This document shows positions 17,050 to 24,984 of a stretch of DNA of 39,384 nucleotides, piece by piece. Numbering within the stretch: position 1 is the first letter of the stretch; each line of letters begins with the position of its first letter. A program made the position numbers and the translations under genes. The stretch is from the NCBI GenBank assembly GCA_964610205.1, contig CAZSVI010000017.1, positions 1-39,384 of the forward strand. Reading direction: 5' to 3'. The notes below the pieces were generated by a model. That model worked only from the letters and a program-made list of their open reading frames with translations, did not search any database and was not told where the DNA came from. This stretch comes from CAZSVI01 sp964610205. Its GTDB lineage: Bacteria; Bacillota; Clostridia; DSM-8532.

Positions 17050-17415
17050 CTATTCGTTTAAAAGTTTCAAGGCTTCATCCTTGCTTATTTGTCCCTGGCT
17101 GAGTTTTTCAAGAATCTCTTTCCGGTTCGTGCAGGTTTTTTGCTGATCAACCTGGTAACCCAGTGCGGTAATAACTTCATCCAATTTGTTTCTGACAGTT
17201 GGATAGGATATACTAAGCTCTTTTTCCAGTTCTTTTATATTCCCTCTGTTCTTAATAAATACCTCAATGAAGTATTTTTGCGGAGATGTGAGCTTACAGA
17301 ACTTGCACAGTTCAAATTCACTCCGTATTGTGGTTTCGCATTTTTTACAATGAATTTCCGTGATAGTGATTTCGCTGTCACACACAGGGCATTTACCTAA
17401 TATTTCATGTTTCAT
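17050..17415 (-). CDS. DUF2089 zinc-ribbon/HTH regulator
   Basis: A 121-residue DUF2089 protein. The N-terminal zinc ribbon is CPVC...CKKC, with a further CKFC. A helix-turn-helix follows (FIEVFIKNRGNIKELEKELSISYPTVRNKLDEVI), and the C-terminus is a SHOCT-like helical pair. It is probably a DNA-binding regulator of its own operon with the downstream SHOCT-like gene. Its upstream region (17416-17688) is extremely AT-rich and holds likely but undefined promoters. The CPVC/HTH architecture makes the family call firm; regulatory targets are unknown. Confidence 0.9.
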   Translation of the reverse strand: MKHEILGKCPVCDSEITITEIHCKKCETTIRSEFELCKFCKLTSPQKYFIEVFIKNRGNIKELEKELSISYPTVRNKLDEVITALGYQVDQQKTCTNRKEILEKLSQGQISKDEALKLLNE

Positions 17416-17688
17416 TTCCGCTCCTCCGATTCTTCAAAGTATAAAATTGAAATTAATGTTTTCAATATTTAAACTCAAAATAATCATATAATTTAATTTA
17501 TGATTTAATTATAATACAAAAATTAAATATGTCAATACATAATTTAAATAAATTAATAAAAATATAAAAATAAATTTAGTATTCTAAACATGAAGCTTAA
17601 ATATTTAGGAAAAGGAGGGGCACCCTTTTCTCAAATAACAATTTGTGTTATCATAATAAAAATATGAAACAAGGTTATGGTAAAATAA

Positions 17689-17964
17689 TTGGTAAGTACG
17701 GTTGTTATCCTTCTTATTTGTATAAATATCGTTGGTTTCACAATGGCAGGATTGGACAAGATATGGGCAATACGCGGTAAATGGCGTATAGCGGAGAAAT
17801 GGTTTTTATGGATGGCTTTCGCGGGAAGCGGACCGGGAATATTTTTAGGGTGTATTGCTTTTCACCATAAAATCAGGAAACAAATGTTCATGATTGGAAT
17901 ACCATTGGTTTTTATAATGGAAACGGGAATATCGGTACTGCTGTACAACTGGATTAAACTGTAA
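17689..17964 (+). CDS. DUF1294 small membrane protein
   Basis: A 91-residue membrane protein with three hydrophobic segments and the DUF1294 pattern: FTMAGLDKIWAIRGKWRIAEKWFLW, AGSGPGIFLGCIAFHHKIRK and QMFMIGIPLVFIM. The start is TTG at 17689; only a weak, distant AAGG (17671-17674) precedes it, but no later start would keep the first helix. Function unknown. Its upstream 26 bases closely match a stretch before uxaE. It is probably monocistronic. Confidence 0.82.
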   Translation: MVSTVVILLICINIVGFTMAGLDKIWAIRGKWRIAEKWFLWMAFAGSGPGIFLGCIAFHHKIRKQMFMIGIPLVFIMETGISVLLYNWIKL

Positions 17965-17968
17965 ATCT

Positions 17969-18082
17969 TACGGATACAATTCAGGGGTACAGAGTATATC
18001 TGTCACGGATCTGATCTTTTGGGTCAAGTCTTCTGATGCGTTCGGTTGTAAGCGCCTTTTTCCGGATGTTTCATTACCTTGG
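17969..18082. repeat. Diverged copy of an intergenic repeat (copy 2)
   Basis: The ends CAATTCAGGGGTA (17977-17989) and CGGATGTTTCATTACCTTGG (18063-18082) match, with few changes, the ends of a segment at 31246-31311 in the same order and orientation. The middle differs in length and sequence. No ORF is convincing; a degenerate mobile-element remnant is likely. Confidence 0.45.
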
Positions 18083-18103
18083 AGGCATAGAACGAAAATT
18101 TGC

Positions 18104-18133
18104 TTGACATATGATTTGATTCTGTATTATTAT
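18104..18133 (+). promoter_or_regulatory. Promoter of the TPP-riboswitch operon
   Basis: TTGACA (18104-18109), an 18-base spacer and TATTAT (18128-18133; alternatives overlap in the TATTATTATA run) give transcription about 50 bases before the riboswitch. Confidence 0.7.
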
Positions 18134-18189
18134 AGCAGCAGAAGTAATTGCACAGGCAATTACAGTTTGTTTTAAATAATTTAAAATTT

Positions 18190-18280
18190 TGCCTGCGGGA
18201 GTCGGTAAGCCGGCTGAGAGGGAGTCATCAACTCCGACCGCACAACCTGATCCGGGTCATACCGGCGTAGGGAAGGGGAT
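18190..18280 (+). ncRNA. TPP (THI) riboswitch
   Basis: The conserved core is present in order: GGCTGAGAGGG in the pyrimidine-sensor arm, and ACCTGATCCGGGTCATACC followed by GGCGTAGGGAA in the pyrophosphate arm. A terminator follows within about 15 bases, so thiamine pyrophosphate binding should stop transcription of the thiamine-precursor transport genes. Confidence 0.95.
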
Positions 18281-18290
18281 TTTGGAATAA

Positions 18291-18313
18291 ACCGCCTTTC
18301 CGGGCGGTTTTTT
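18291..18313 (+). terminator. Riboswitch-controlled terminator
   Basis: ACCGCC (18291-18296) pairs with GGCGGT (18303-18308), followed by six T residues. This is the expression platform of the TPP riboswitch. Confidence 0.88.
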
Positions 18314-18376
18314 GCATGGTAAATTAACTCATGAGTTATGATATATCAAATTTTATTTATGAAGGCGGTGATAAGC

Positions 18377-18664
18377 ATGCCGGTTGTCAATGTAAGCCTA
18401 CAGGTAATACCGCGTGTTCCGGATGAAAGAATTTATCCTGTGGTTGACAGGGTCATTGAGTTTATTCAAAAATCAGGTGTCAAATATATCGTGGGGCCGA
18501 TGGAAACAACTATGGAGGGAGAGATGGATATTCTTCTGGATATAGTGAAAAAAGCTCAGGATATATGCGTTTTGGAAGGCGCCACAAGGGTGTTGTCTGT
18601 TGTCAAGATTGATTATAAACCGGAAGGTGTGACTATGAATGAAAAGATCGGAAAATATCAATAG
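18377..18664 (+). CDS. Thiamine-binding protein of the MTH1187/YkoF-like family (UPF0045)
   Basis: A 95-residue cytosolic protein of the UPF0045 family: VVNVSLQVIPRVPDERIYPV, SGVKYIVGPMETTMEGEMD and RVLSVVKIDYKP. Relatives bind thiamine or hydroxymethylpyrimidine and sit in TPP-riboswitch operons. The ATG at 18377 has AAGGCGGTG (18362-18370) correctly spaced; the longer frame from 18338 lacks an SD and adds a non-conserved extension. Its last 26 bases overlap the permease gene. It likely buffers or senses the imported thiamine precursor. Confidence 0.88.
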   Translation: MPVVNVSLQVIPRVPDERIYPVVDRVIEFIQKSGVKYIVGPMETTMEGEMDILLDIVKKAQDICVLEGATRVLSVVKIDYKPEGVTMNEKIGKYQ

Positions 18665-19397
18665 AATTTATCTCCCAATCTCTTTTGCTGTTGTTGTGGT
18701 GGTATGGGAAGGGCTGGTTTTTATTCTGAAAACACCGGAATATCTTGTGCCGTCCCCCAGCGCTGTATACAGGGCTTTTATTGAATCCTTCCCGATACTT
18801 ATGAACCATATGCTGGTAACGCTTTTTGAAGTTGTATTGGGTTTTGCACTGGCTTTTATCCTGTCTGTTGCCATATCTCTTTCAATGGTACGAATTACGG
18901 TTTTATACCGGATTTTATGGCCATATATGGTAATCAGCCAGACAATACCGCTTTATGTACTGGCTCCTCTGTTTATGATCTGGTTTGGGTTTGGTATTTT
19001 GCCAAAAGTGTTAATTGTTGTACTGGTTTGCTTTTTTCCCATGACAGTGGGATTAGTACAGGGACTGACCTCAACAGAACCCGAACTGGACGAGCTTCTG
19101 CAGGTTATGCGGGCCACTCCTTCGCAGGTACTGTGGAAAGTGAGGGTGCCTCAGGCAATGCCTCAGTTTTTTTCGGGACTTAAGATCGCTGCCGCCTATA
19201 GTGTTACAGGAGCCGTTCTTTCAGAGTGGGTTGGTGCAAAGGATGGATTGGGGATTTTTCTTACCCGGTCTATGAAAACCTTTAAAACCGCAGCCTTATT
19301 TGCGGATGTATTTATTATTATTGTTTTAAGTTTGAGTTTGTTTTTTCTGATTTCGTATATGGAAAAAAAGATCATAAGAAGGAGAAAGATTACATGA
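18639..19397 (+). CDS. thiX: ABC transporter permease for thiamine pyrimidine precursor (ThiX-like)
   Basis: Inner-membrane permease with six hydrophobic helices and the SsuC/TauC-type signature LDELLQVMRATPSQVLWKVRVPQAMPQ, where the EAA loop contacts the ATPase. It has 252 residues. The start at 18639 lies inside the preceding gene (GGAAGG at 18622-18627) and its stop overlaps the next start by four bases (ATGA), typical of a tightly coupled operon. With a THI5/NMT1-type binding protein and an ATPase under a TPP riboswitch, it most likely imports formylaminopyrimidine or a related pyrimidine, as described for ThiXYZ systems. Confidence 0.9.
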   Translation: MKRSENINRIYLPISFAVVVVVWEGLVFILKTPEYLVPSPSAVYRAFIESFPILMNHMLVTLFEVVLGFALAFILSVAISLSMVRITVLYRILWPYMVISQTIPLYVLAPLFMIWFGFGILPKVLIVVLVCFFPMTVGLVQGLTSTEPELDELLQVMRATPSQVLWKVRVPQAMPQFFSGLKIAAAYSVTGAVLSEWVGAKDGLGIFLTRSMKTFKTAALFADVFIIIVLSLSLFFLISYMEKKIIRRRKIT

Positions 19398-20368
19398 AAA
19401 AGCTTTTTGCGTTTGGTTATATTATCATTTCAGTTATATTTTTGGCATCGGGATGTGGAAACAGGGAGTACAACAAGGTTACGGCGGTTCTGGACTGGAC
19501 GCCCAATACGAATCATACCGGATTATATGTTGCTGTACAGGAAGGATTTTTTAGGGACGAAGGCCTGGAGGCGGAAATCATACAACCCCGGGAAGGGACT
19601 TCGGAACAGTTGGTTGCATCCGGCGCGGCGCAGTTTGGTGTCAGTTATCAGGAAAGCGTTACTTTCGCGCGGGCTGAAAATGTTCCTGTGGTTTCTCTTG
19701 CAGCTGTTATACAGCATAACACTTCCGGATTCGCGTCATTGAAGGAAAAGGGAATTGAATCGGCAAAGGATTTTGAAAACAGAAAGTACGGAGGATGGGG
19801 TTCGGATGTAGAAGTCGCAACACTAAGATATCTGATGGAACAGGCAGGAGCGGATCCGAAAAAACTGGAAATTGTTACAACCGGAGATGCTGACTTTTTT
19901 CAGGCATCGGCTACGGGAGAAATTGACTTCGCATGGATCTTTGAGGCATGGGCAGGAATTGAGGCAAAGACTCGGGGGATTGAACTGAATTATATAGACC
20001 TGGGAAAAGAAGCCGAAGTGTTCGACTATTATACTCCCGTTATCATAACGAGTGAGAAGAACATAGAAGAGAACGAAGAACTGGTTCTTAAGTTTATGCG
20101 GGCGGTAGAAAAGGGATACCAATATGCCATTGACAATCCGGATGCCGCCGCGGAAATATTACTGAACCAGGTGCCGGAACTGGATAGAAACCTTGTTGTT
20201 GAAAGCCAGAGATATCTTGCGGATAAATACCGGGAGGACGCTCCTTATTGGGGAATGCAGAGACCGGAAGTATGGGAAAGGTATATGCTTTGGATGTATG
20301 ATAACGGGTTTATAGCAGAAAAGGTTAATATATCCGAAGCATTTACAAACGGATTTTTGAACAAGTGA
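19394..20368 (+). CDS. thiY: ABC substrate-binding lipoprotein, NMT1/THI5-like (ThiY-like)
   Basis: Solute-binding lipoprotein. The signal peptide ends in LASGC (lipidated Cys21). The NMT1/THI5-like domain begins KVTAVLDWTPNTNHTGLYVA, followed by EGFFRDEGLEAEI, QLVASGAAQFGVSYQ, YGGWGSDVEVATLRYLM and IDFAWIFEAWAGIEA, residues typical of ThiY proteins that bind N-formyl-4-amino-5-aminomethyl-2-methylpyrimidine. It has 324 residues and overlaps the permease gene by 4 bases. The TPP riboswitch supports a thiamine-precursor ligand over the sulfonate or nitrate ligands of other relatives. Confidence 0.92.
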   Translation: MKKLFAFGYIIISVIFLASGCGNREYNKVTAVLDWTPNTNHTGLYVAVQEGFFRDEGLEAEIIQPREGTSEQLVASGAAQFGVSYQESVTFARAENVPVVSLAAVIQHNTSGFASLKEKGIESAKDFENRKYGGWGSDVEVATLRYLMEQAGADPKKLEIVTTGDADFFQASATGEIDFAWIFEAWAGIEAKTRGIELNYIDLGKEAEVFDYYTPVIITSEKNIEENEELVLKFMRAVEKGYQYAIDNPDAAAEILLNQVPELDRNLVVESQRYLADKYREDAPYWGMQRPEVWERYMLWMYDNGFIAEKVNISEAFTNGFLNK

Positions 20369-20399
20369 TTGGCCCTAAAGATGAAACAGGGGGATGAAC

Positions 20400-21158
20400 A
20401 TGGATCTGGCTGTTGAGGTTACCGTATTAAGCAAGTTATACAGTATGAGCGGAAAGGCGCTTCCGGTTCTGGACGAAGTGGAACTGAGGGTTTCTGTGGG
20501 GGAATTTGTTTCAATTATTGGTCCGAGCGGATGTGGGAAAAGTACGTTGTTCCGCACAATAGCCGGATTGGAAACGGATTTTTCAGGTACGGTGCGGGTG
20601 TACGGGCAGGATATACGAATCAGCAGGCCCCATTTGGCTTACATGCTGCAAAAGGATCTATTACTCCCGTGGCGTACCGTATGGCAGAATATAGTGCTTC
20701 CGCTGGAGCTCAGCGGCAAGCTGAAAGACACCGGCAAAGAGTATATGGAAAGCATGGCTTCCGATTTCGGGTTGTCCGGATTCTTAAAGGCATACCCGGA
20801 TGAGCTTTCGGGCGGAATGCGGCAGAGGGTTGCTCTTCTCAGGACATGGCTGATGGATGGGTCCGTTATGCTGCTGGACGAGCCCTTCGGAGCGCTGGAT
20901 GCCCTTACCCGCAACCAGATGCAGGACTGGCTGACCGAAGTCTGGGAGAATCACAGGAAAACAGTCCTTTTTATAACGCATGATATTGAGGAAGCGTTGT
21001 ATCTTTCAGACAGGGTACTTGTGATGAGTCCAAGACCGGGAAGGCTGACGGAGAATCTGACAATATGCTTTGAAAGGCCAAGAAAACGGGAGATGCTGTA
21101 TACCGAAAAGTTTCTTGAATATAAAAGACGTCTTGTCTCATCTCTCGGCAGCGGTTAA
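20400..21158 (+). CDS. thiZ: ABC transporter ATPase (ThiZ-like)
   Basis: ATPase of the SsuB/TauB class with every motif intact: Walker A GPSGCGKST, Q-loop LQKDLLLPWRT, signature LSGGMRQRVALLR, Walker B MLLDEPFGALD and H-loop FITHDIEEAL. It has 252 residues from ATG 20400, preferred because AGGGGG (20388-20393) is 6 bases upstream, whereas the ATG at 20394 abuts it. It energises the ThiXY pair and is the last gene clearly in the riboswitch operon; a 130-base gap follows. Confidence 0.93.
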   Translation: MDLAVEVTVLSKLYSMSGKALPVLDEVELRVSVGEFVSIIGPSGCGKSTLFRTIAGLETDFSGTVRVYGQDIRISRPHLAYMLQKDLLLPWRTVWQNIVLPLELSGKLKDTGKEYMESMASDFGLSGFLKAYPDELSGGMRQRVALLRTWLMDGSVMLLDEPFGALDALTRNQMQDWLTEVWENHRKTVLFITHDIEEALYLSDRVLVMSPRPGRLTENLTICFERPRKREMLYTEKFLEYKRRLVSSLGSG

Positions 21159-21296
21159 CGGAATAATTTAGATTCAATCTCTTCCGGGGTTTTTGGTACT
21201 ATTTGATTTATCAGATGTTTTTTGTTAAAGTATATCTGAGTTAAAGCTGTTTATATAAATTAAATTTTTCTATACGGTCTTTTCCGGGGGTTGGAA

Positions 21297-22574
21297 ATGA
21301 TGAAGAAGACGAATGTTTTTCCCATACACTACGGCTGGCTTGTACTCGCAATGGGTACACTGGGTGTATTTGGCGCGCTGGGGCTTGCCCGTTTCGGTTA
21401 TACAACCGTACTTCCTTCGATGCAGGGCGACCTCGGTCTGAATAATGAACAGGCAGGGCTTTTGGCTACATTGAACCTGTCGGGCTACCTTGCCCTGTCG
21501 ATTATAGGCGGAGCGTTGGCGGCAAAATATGGGGTGCGTCTGACAGCTTCCCTCGGCCTTTTCCTTGCGGGTGCAAGCATGATTTTTACAGGTCTGGCCC
21601 AGGGGTTCGGCTCTTTGATAATATGGAGAGCATTGACCGGCATCGGGAGTGGTGCTGCAAATGTATCCATTATGGGCCTCTGGCCGGCCTGGTATTCAGG
21701 TAATAGACGGGGGTTTGCCTCGGGAATAGCTGTATCGGGTTCATCCATCGCATTAATATTTACGGGACTCGTTGTTCCCGGTATATTGAATGTACAGGGA
21801 GAGGGAGCCTGGCGCACTTGCTGGTTTCTATACGGAGTCATAACCCTGCTGCTTGCTCTGTGCTCATATCTTGTACTGAGAAACAGCGCTTCCGGAATCG
21901 GGCTCAGCCTCATCGGGGAAAGCGGTAGTCTTCAATTATCCCCTCAATCAGATAAAGAACATCCTGATAAAAAACCGAAACTCCAGTGGAAAAGAGTGTA
22001 TCTTTCTGCTCCTGTCTGGTATCTTGGCATTATTTATATAGCGTTTGGTTTTTCCTATATCATTTATATGACGTTTTTCGTCAAGTACCTTGCAGCCGAC
22101 CATGGCTATACAAGCGTTGAGGCAGGTAATATGTTCATGCTCATGGGATGGTTCAGCCTGCTTTGCGGACTTTTATGGGGTGCTGTATCCGACCGGATAG
22201 GCCGCAAAAGCACCCTTATAATACTCTACCTTTTGAATACTGTGGCCTTTAGCCTTTTTGCATTTGGCAGTACATCATATCATCTGACACTGTCCGCTAT
22301 TATTTTCGGATTGTCCGCATGGAGTATACCGGCAATAATGGCAGCAGCCTGCGGAGATATGCTTGGCAGGGAACTTGCTCCTGCTGCACTTGGTTTCATT
22401 ACACTTTTCTTTGGAATTGGGCAGGCTGCCGGACCAACTGTAGCAGGCGCCATTGCAGATGCAAGCGGCTCATTTCCGTCTGCGTTTCTGCTTGCCTCCG
22501 TTGTTTCCCTGTCCGGCGCTCTTGGTTCAGCCCTGCTTATAAAAAACAAGGCAATATATACGAAGGATTCATGA
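21297..22574 (+). CDS. MFS transporter (YbfB/YjiJ-like)
   Basis: Major facilitator superfamily protein with about 12 hydrophobic helices, 425 residues. The N-terminus reads HYGWLVLAMGTLGVFGALGL followed by ARFGYTTVLPSMQGDLGL, typical of the YbfB/MFS_1-like group. Motif A variants occur in both halves (GGALAAKYGVR and GAVSDRIGRKST). ATG 21297 is chosen because GGGGG (21286-21290) lies 6 bases upstream; a TTG at 21291 is open but poorly spaced. It may lie in an extended thiamine-salvage neighbourhood; the substrate is unknown. Confidence 0.88.
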   Translation: MMKKTNVFPIHYGWLVLAMGTLGVFGALGLARFGYTTVLPSMQGDLGLNNEQAGLLATLNLSGYLALSIIGGALAAKYGVRLTASLGLFLAGASMIFTGLAQGFGSLIIWRALTGIGSGAANVSIMGLWPAWYSGNRRGFASGIAVSGSSIALIFTGLVVPGILNVQGEGAWRTCWFLYGVITLLLALCSYLVLRNSASGIGLSLIGESGSLQLSPQSDKEHPDKKPKLQWKRVYLSAPVWYLGIIYIAFGFSYIIYMTFFVKYLAADHGYTSVEAGNMFMLMGWFSLLCGLLWGAVSDRIGRKSTLIILYLLNTVAFSLFAFGSTSYHLTLSAIIFGLSAWSIPAIMAAACGDMLGRELAPAALGFITLFFGIGQAAGPTVAGAIADASGSFPSAFLLASVVSLSGALGSALLIKNKAIYTKDS

Positions 22575-22607
22575 AGCATTGTTTTCAAGCAGGATTTCAT
22601 TGAATCC
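22565..22607 (+). terminator. Weak hairpin at the end of the MFS gene
   Basis: GGATTCATGAA (22565-22575) pairs with TTCATTGAATCC (22596-22607) with one bulged base, followed by GTTTATAAC. The left arm includes the stop codon. The poor T-tract makes termination uncertain. Confidence 0.4.
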
Positions 22608-22632
22608 GTTTATAACGATAACCATTCTGTTG

Positions 22633-22661
22633 TTGCGATATACACGATGATATGATATTAT
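22633..22661 (+). promoter_or_regulatory. Promoter for a leaderless amidohydrolase mRNA
   Basis: TTGCGA (22633-22638), a 17-base spacer and TATTAT (22656-22661). The -10 ends 7 bases before the ATG at 22669, so transcription would begin at or within a base of the start codon. Confidence 0.6.
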
Positions 22662-22668
22662 TCTCACC

Positions 22669-24315
22669 ATGAGAGATATTAATTTAATTCTGTTTAACGG
22701 AAAAATAATAAGCGGCGATGTACGAAATAATATCTATGAGGCGGTAGCCATCAGGGATGACCGCATTGCGGCCCTGGGAACTTCCGACAGTATGCTGGCC
22801 TTGAAAAACAACCGGACCAGGCTGTTTAATCTTGAAGGGAAAGTTGTCATACCCGGTTTAATTGATACCCATTCGCATACACTGGGCGCTTCCCTGAGTG
22901 AAATGAGAGGGGAGCTCTTTGTGGCGTCCTCTGTTGATGAATTACTGAGTCATATCCGCGAAAAAGTTAAGCAGGCAGGAAAAGGCGAGTGGTTGTATTT
23001 CCCGAACACATATCCTGCCAGGCTGGAAGAACACCGGTATCCGACAATGGATGAACTGGATGCCGCTGCCCCGGACAATCCGGTTTATCTGGACGGCGCC
23101 TATGCCGGCCAGGCCAATAGCTGCGCGTTACGGATCGCCGGCATTGATGAAAAGACGGCTCCGTGTCACGGTCAGATCCTGAGGGATGAGAAAACCGGCA
23201 GAATCAGCGGAAGGCTTTTCTTATGCGGGGATCTGATAAAAAGACATCTGGAAAAACCGCGTTATGAAAAGCACGAGGCACTTGATGCCGTTCAAAAGCT
23301 TTTGAAAGGATACGGCAAGGTGGGAATAACCTCGGTCATTGATGCATGTACAACCGTTGAGGCAGTGGATATTTTTAACACACTTTATCAGAACGGAAAG
23401 CTGAATATACGGTTAACATATACTTTTCCCGCCGGTTCCGCCGAAAGCGTTATTGAAGAGTCGGAAAAACTGATCCAATCCATTGGCACACCACCTGAGT
23501 GGGGGAAAACGGGGTTTATAAAAATATTTCTGGATGGAGGCATTCTTACCGGTACATCCTATATGCGAAAGCCGTATAAAAAAGGGAGCGGAATCGTCGG
23601 AACGGAGAATGACGACTTTTGCGGTATTATCCTGTTCAGCAAAGAACAAATTGTTGAATACATCAGGAAAGCTTTTGAAGCCGGACTGCAAATGACAGCG
23701 CACTGTATCGGAGACGCGGCTGCCGACAGATTCGTTTCGGCTTATGAGGAAGTGAACCGAAGCCTTCCCGTGAATGGCAGGAGGTTTTCTGTCATCCATG
23801 CGGACTTTACGGATACCCGCTTGCTGGAGAGAATAAAAAACCTGGGATTGGTACTGATATCCCAGCCGGCCTGGCATTATAAAGACGGCTCCGTTCTCGA
23901 TAAAATCTTTGATCGTGAAACCATGCGCTCCTTTCTCCCGTACGGGGATATGGAAAAATTGGGTGTGTCTGTTTGTGCGGGCAGCGATCATATGGTTAAG
24001 CATGATTCCTTTCTTTCCCAGAATCCATACAATCCCTTTTTGGGAATGTATAATCTGGTTACCCGCAAAACACGGTATGGGGAGGTTGTTTATCCCGAGC
24101 AGAAGGTATCCCGGCAAACCGCTTTAAGGATGTATACCCTGTACGGGGCTTATGCCTCCTTTGATGAAAACAGAAAAGGGAGCCTGGAGGTCGGCAAATT
24201 TGCCGATATGGCAGTTATTGACAGGGATTTATATATATGCCCGGAGGAGGAGATCCCGTTTATTGAATCCGAATTAACCCTTGTTGGCGGAAAAACGATA
24301 TGGAAAAAAGGATGA
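22669..24315 (+). CDS. Metal-dependent amidohydrolase, YtcJ/NfdA type
   Basis: Amidohydrolase_3 protein of the YtcJ-like group, which includes N-substituted formamide deformylase. Metal ligands: VIPGLIDTHSHTLGA (His68, His70), TAHCIGDAAADRF and SVIHADFTD, and the late Asp in CAGSDHMVKHDS; the C-terminal GSLEVGKFADMAVIDRD closes the composite beta domain. It has 548 residues. No SD precedes the ATG, but the conserved N-terminus starts there and a promoter sits directly upstream, so the mRNA is probably leaderless. Its position after a formylaminopyrimidine-type transporter suggests a deformylase role in thiamine salvage (analogous to YlmB). This is inference; other amide or hydantoin substrates are possible. 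Confidence 0.9.
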   Translation: MRDINLILFNGKIISGDVRNNIYEAVAIRDDRIAALGTSDSMLALKNNRTRLFNLEGKVVIPGLIDTHSHTLGASLSEMRGELFVASSVDELLSHIREKVKQAGKGEWLYFPNTYPARLEEHRYPTMDELDAAAPDNPVYLDGAYAGQANSCALRIAGIDEKTAPCHGQILRDEKTGRISGRLFLCGDLIKRHLEKPRYEKHEALDAVQKLLKGYGKVGITSVIDACTTVEAVDIFNTLYQNGKLNIRLTYTFPAGSAESVIEESEKLIQSIGTPPEWGKTGFIKIFLDGGILTGTSYMRKPYKKGSGIVGTENDDFCGIILFSKEQIVEYIRKAFEAGLQMTAHCIGDAAADRFVSAYEEVNRSLPVNGRRFSVIHADFTDTRLLERIKNLGLVLISQPAWHYKDGSVLDKIFDRETMRSFLPYGDMEKLGVSVCAGSDHMVKHDSFLSQNPYNPFLGMYNLVTRKTRYGEVVYPEQKVSRQTALRMYTLYGAYASFDENRKGSLEVGKFADMAVIDRDLYICPEEEIPFIESELTLVGGKTIWKKG

Positions 24316-24371
24316 TAAAATAAATCATAAATCATATATTATAGAGGAGATATTCCAGGGAGGTTTTGAAA

Positions 24372-24875
24372 ATGGAATTTTTCGACGTAATCGGCAAAAG
24401 GTATAGTGTTCGATCCTACAAACCGGATCCGGTGGAACCTGAAAAGCTGAAGCGGATTCTGGAAGCCGGCAGGCTGGCTCCGACGGCGTGTAATCTTCAG
24501 CCATTCAAAATAATCGTCGCTGAGACCAAAGGACGAAAGGAAGCATTGAAAAAAATCTACCCGCGGGAATGGTTCTCCGATGCCCCATATATTATTGGTG
24601 TCTGTACGGTTTCCGGGGATTGCTGGGTACGGAGAGACCAAAAGAGCTATGCGAACGTAGACGCGGCTATCGTAATGGATCATATGATTCTGGCCGCAAC
24701 GGATCTTGGTGTCGGAACCTGCTGGATTGGCGCCTTTGATCCCCGGGCATTCATGGATGCTTTTGAACTTGAGGAGAATCTGGAGCCGGTTGTTTTAACA
24801 CCGCTGGGGTATCCGTCGGATATAAAAACCGACCGGGGCAGAAAACCTTTCGATGATCTTGTTATATACAAATAA
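24372..24875 (+). CDS. Nitroreductase-family FMN oxidoreductase
   Basis: A 167-residue nitroreductase-like flavoprotein. The N-terminal FMN-phosphate motif is GKRYSVRSYKPDPVEPEKLK, followed by LEAGRLAPTACNLQPFKIIV; the C-terminal half has ATDLGVGTCWIGAFDPRAF and VLTPLGYPSD. ATG 24372 has AGGGAGG (24357-24363) 8 bases upstream; the frame is open from a TTG at 24366. It follows the amidohydrolase by 56 bases and may share its transcript. The natural electron acceptor is unknown. Confidence 0.92.
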   Translation: MEFFDVIGKRYSVRSYKPDPVEPEKLKRILEAGRLAPTACNLQPFKIIVAETKGRKEALKKIYPREWFSDAPYIIGVCTVSGDCWVRRDQKSYANVDAAIVMDHMILAATDLGVGTCWIGAFDPRAFMDAFELEENLEPVVLTPLGYPSDIKTDRGRKPFDDLVIYK

Positions 24876-24915
24876 GACCGGCTTTAACCCCTGCAAGATG
24901 AGCAATTATTTTAAA

Positions 24916-24944
24916 CGGGTACAGGAGGTTTATTCCTGTACCCG
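24916..24944 (-). terminator. Strong hairpin between nitroreductase and ECF genes
   Basis: CGGGTACAGGA and TCCTGTACCCG form a perfect 11-bp stem with a 7-base loop. On the minus strand it is followed by TTTAAAATAATT, so it probably terminates the ECF gene; it may also stop plus-strand transcription weakly. Confidence 0.65.
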
Positions 24945-24984
24945 GTGATAAATATGACGGTATTAAGCCGGATAATTCAATACG

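Noticed and set aside
17416..17688. Replication origin or DnaA-box cluster in the very AT-rich spacer
   Set aside because: No TTATCCACA-type boxes and no dnaA/dnaN neighbours; simple AT-rich promoter DNA is more likely.
23413..24117. Minus-strand open frame of 234 codons
   Set aside because: Fully antisense to the amidohydrolase, whose motifs are intact; no SD or recognisable domain.
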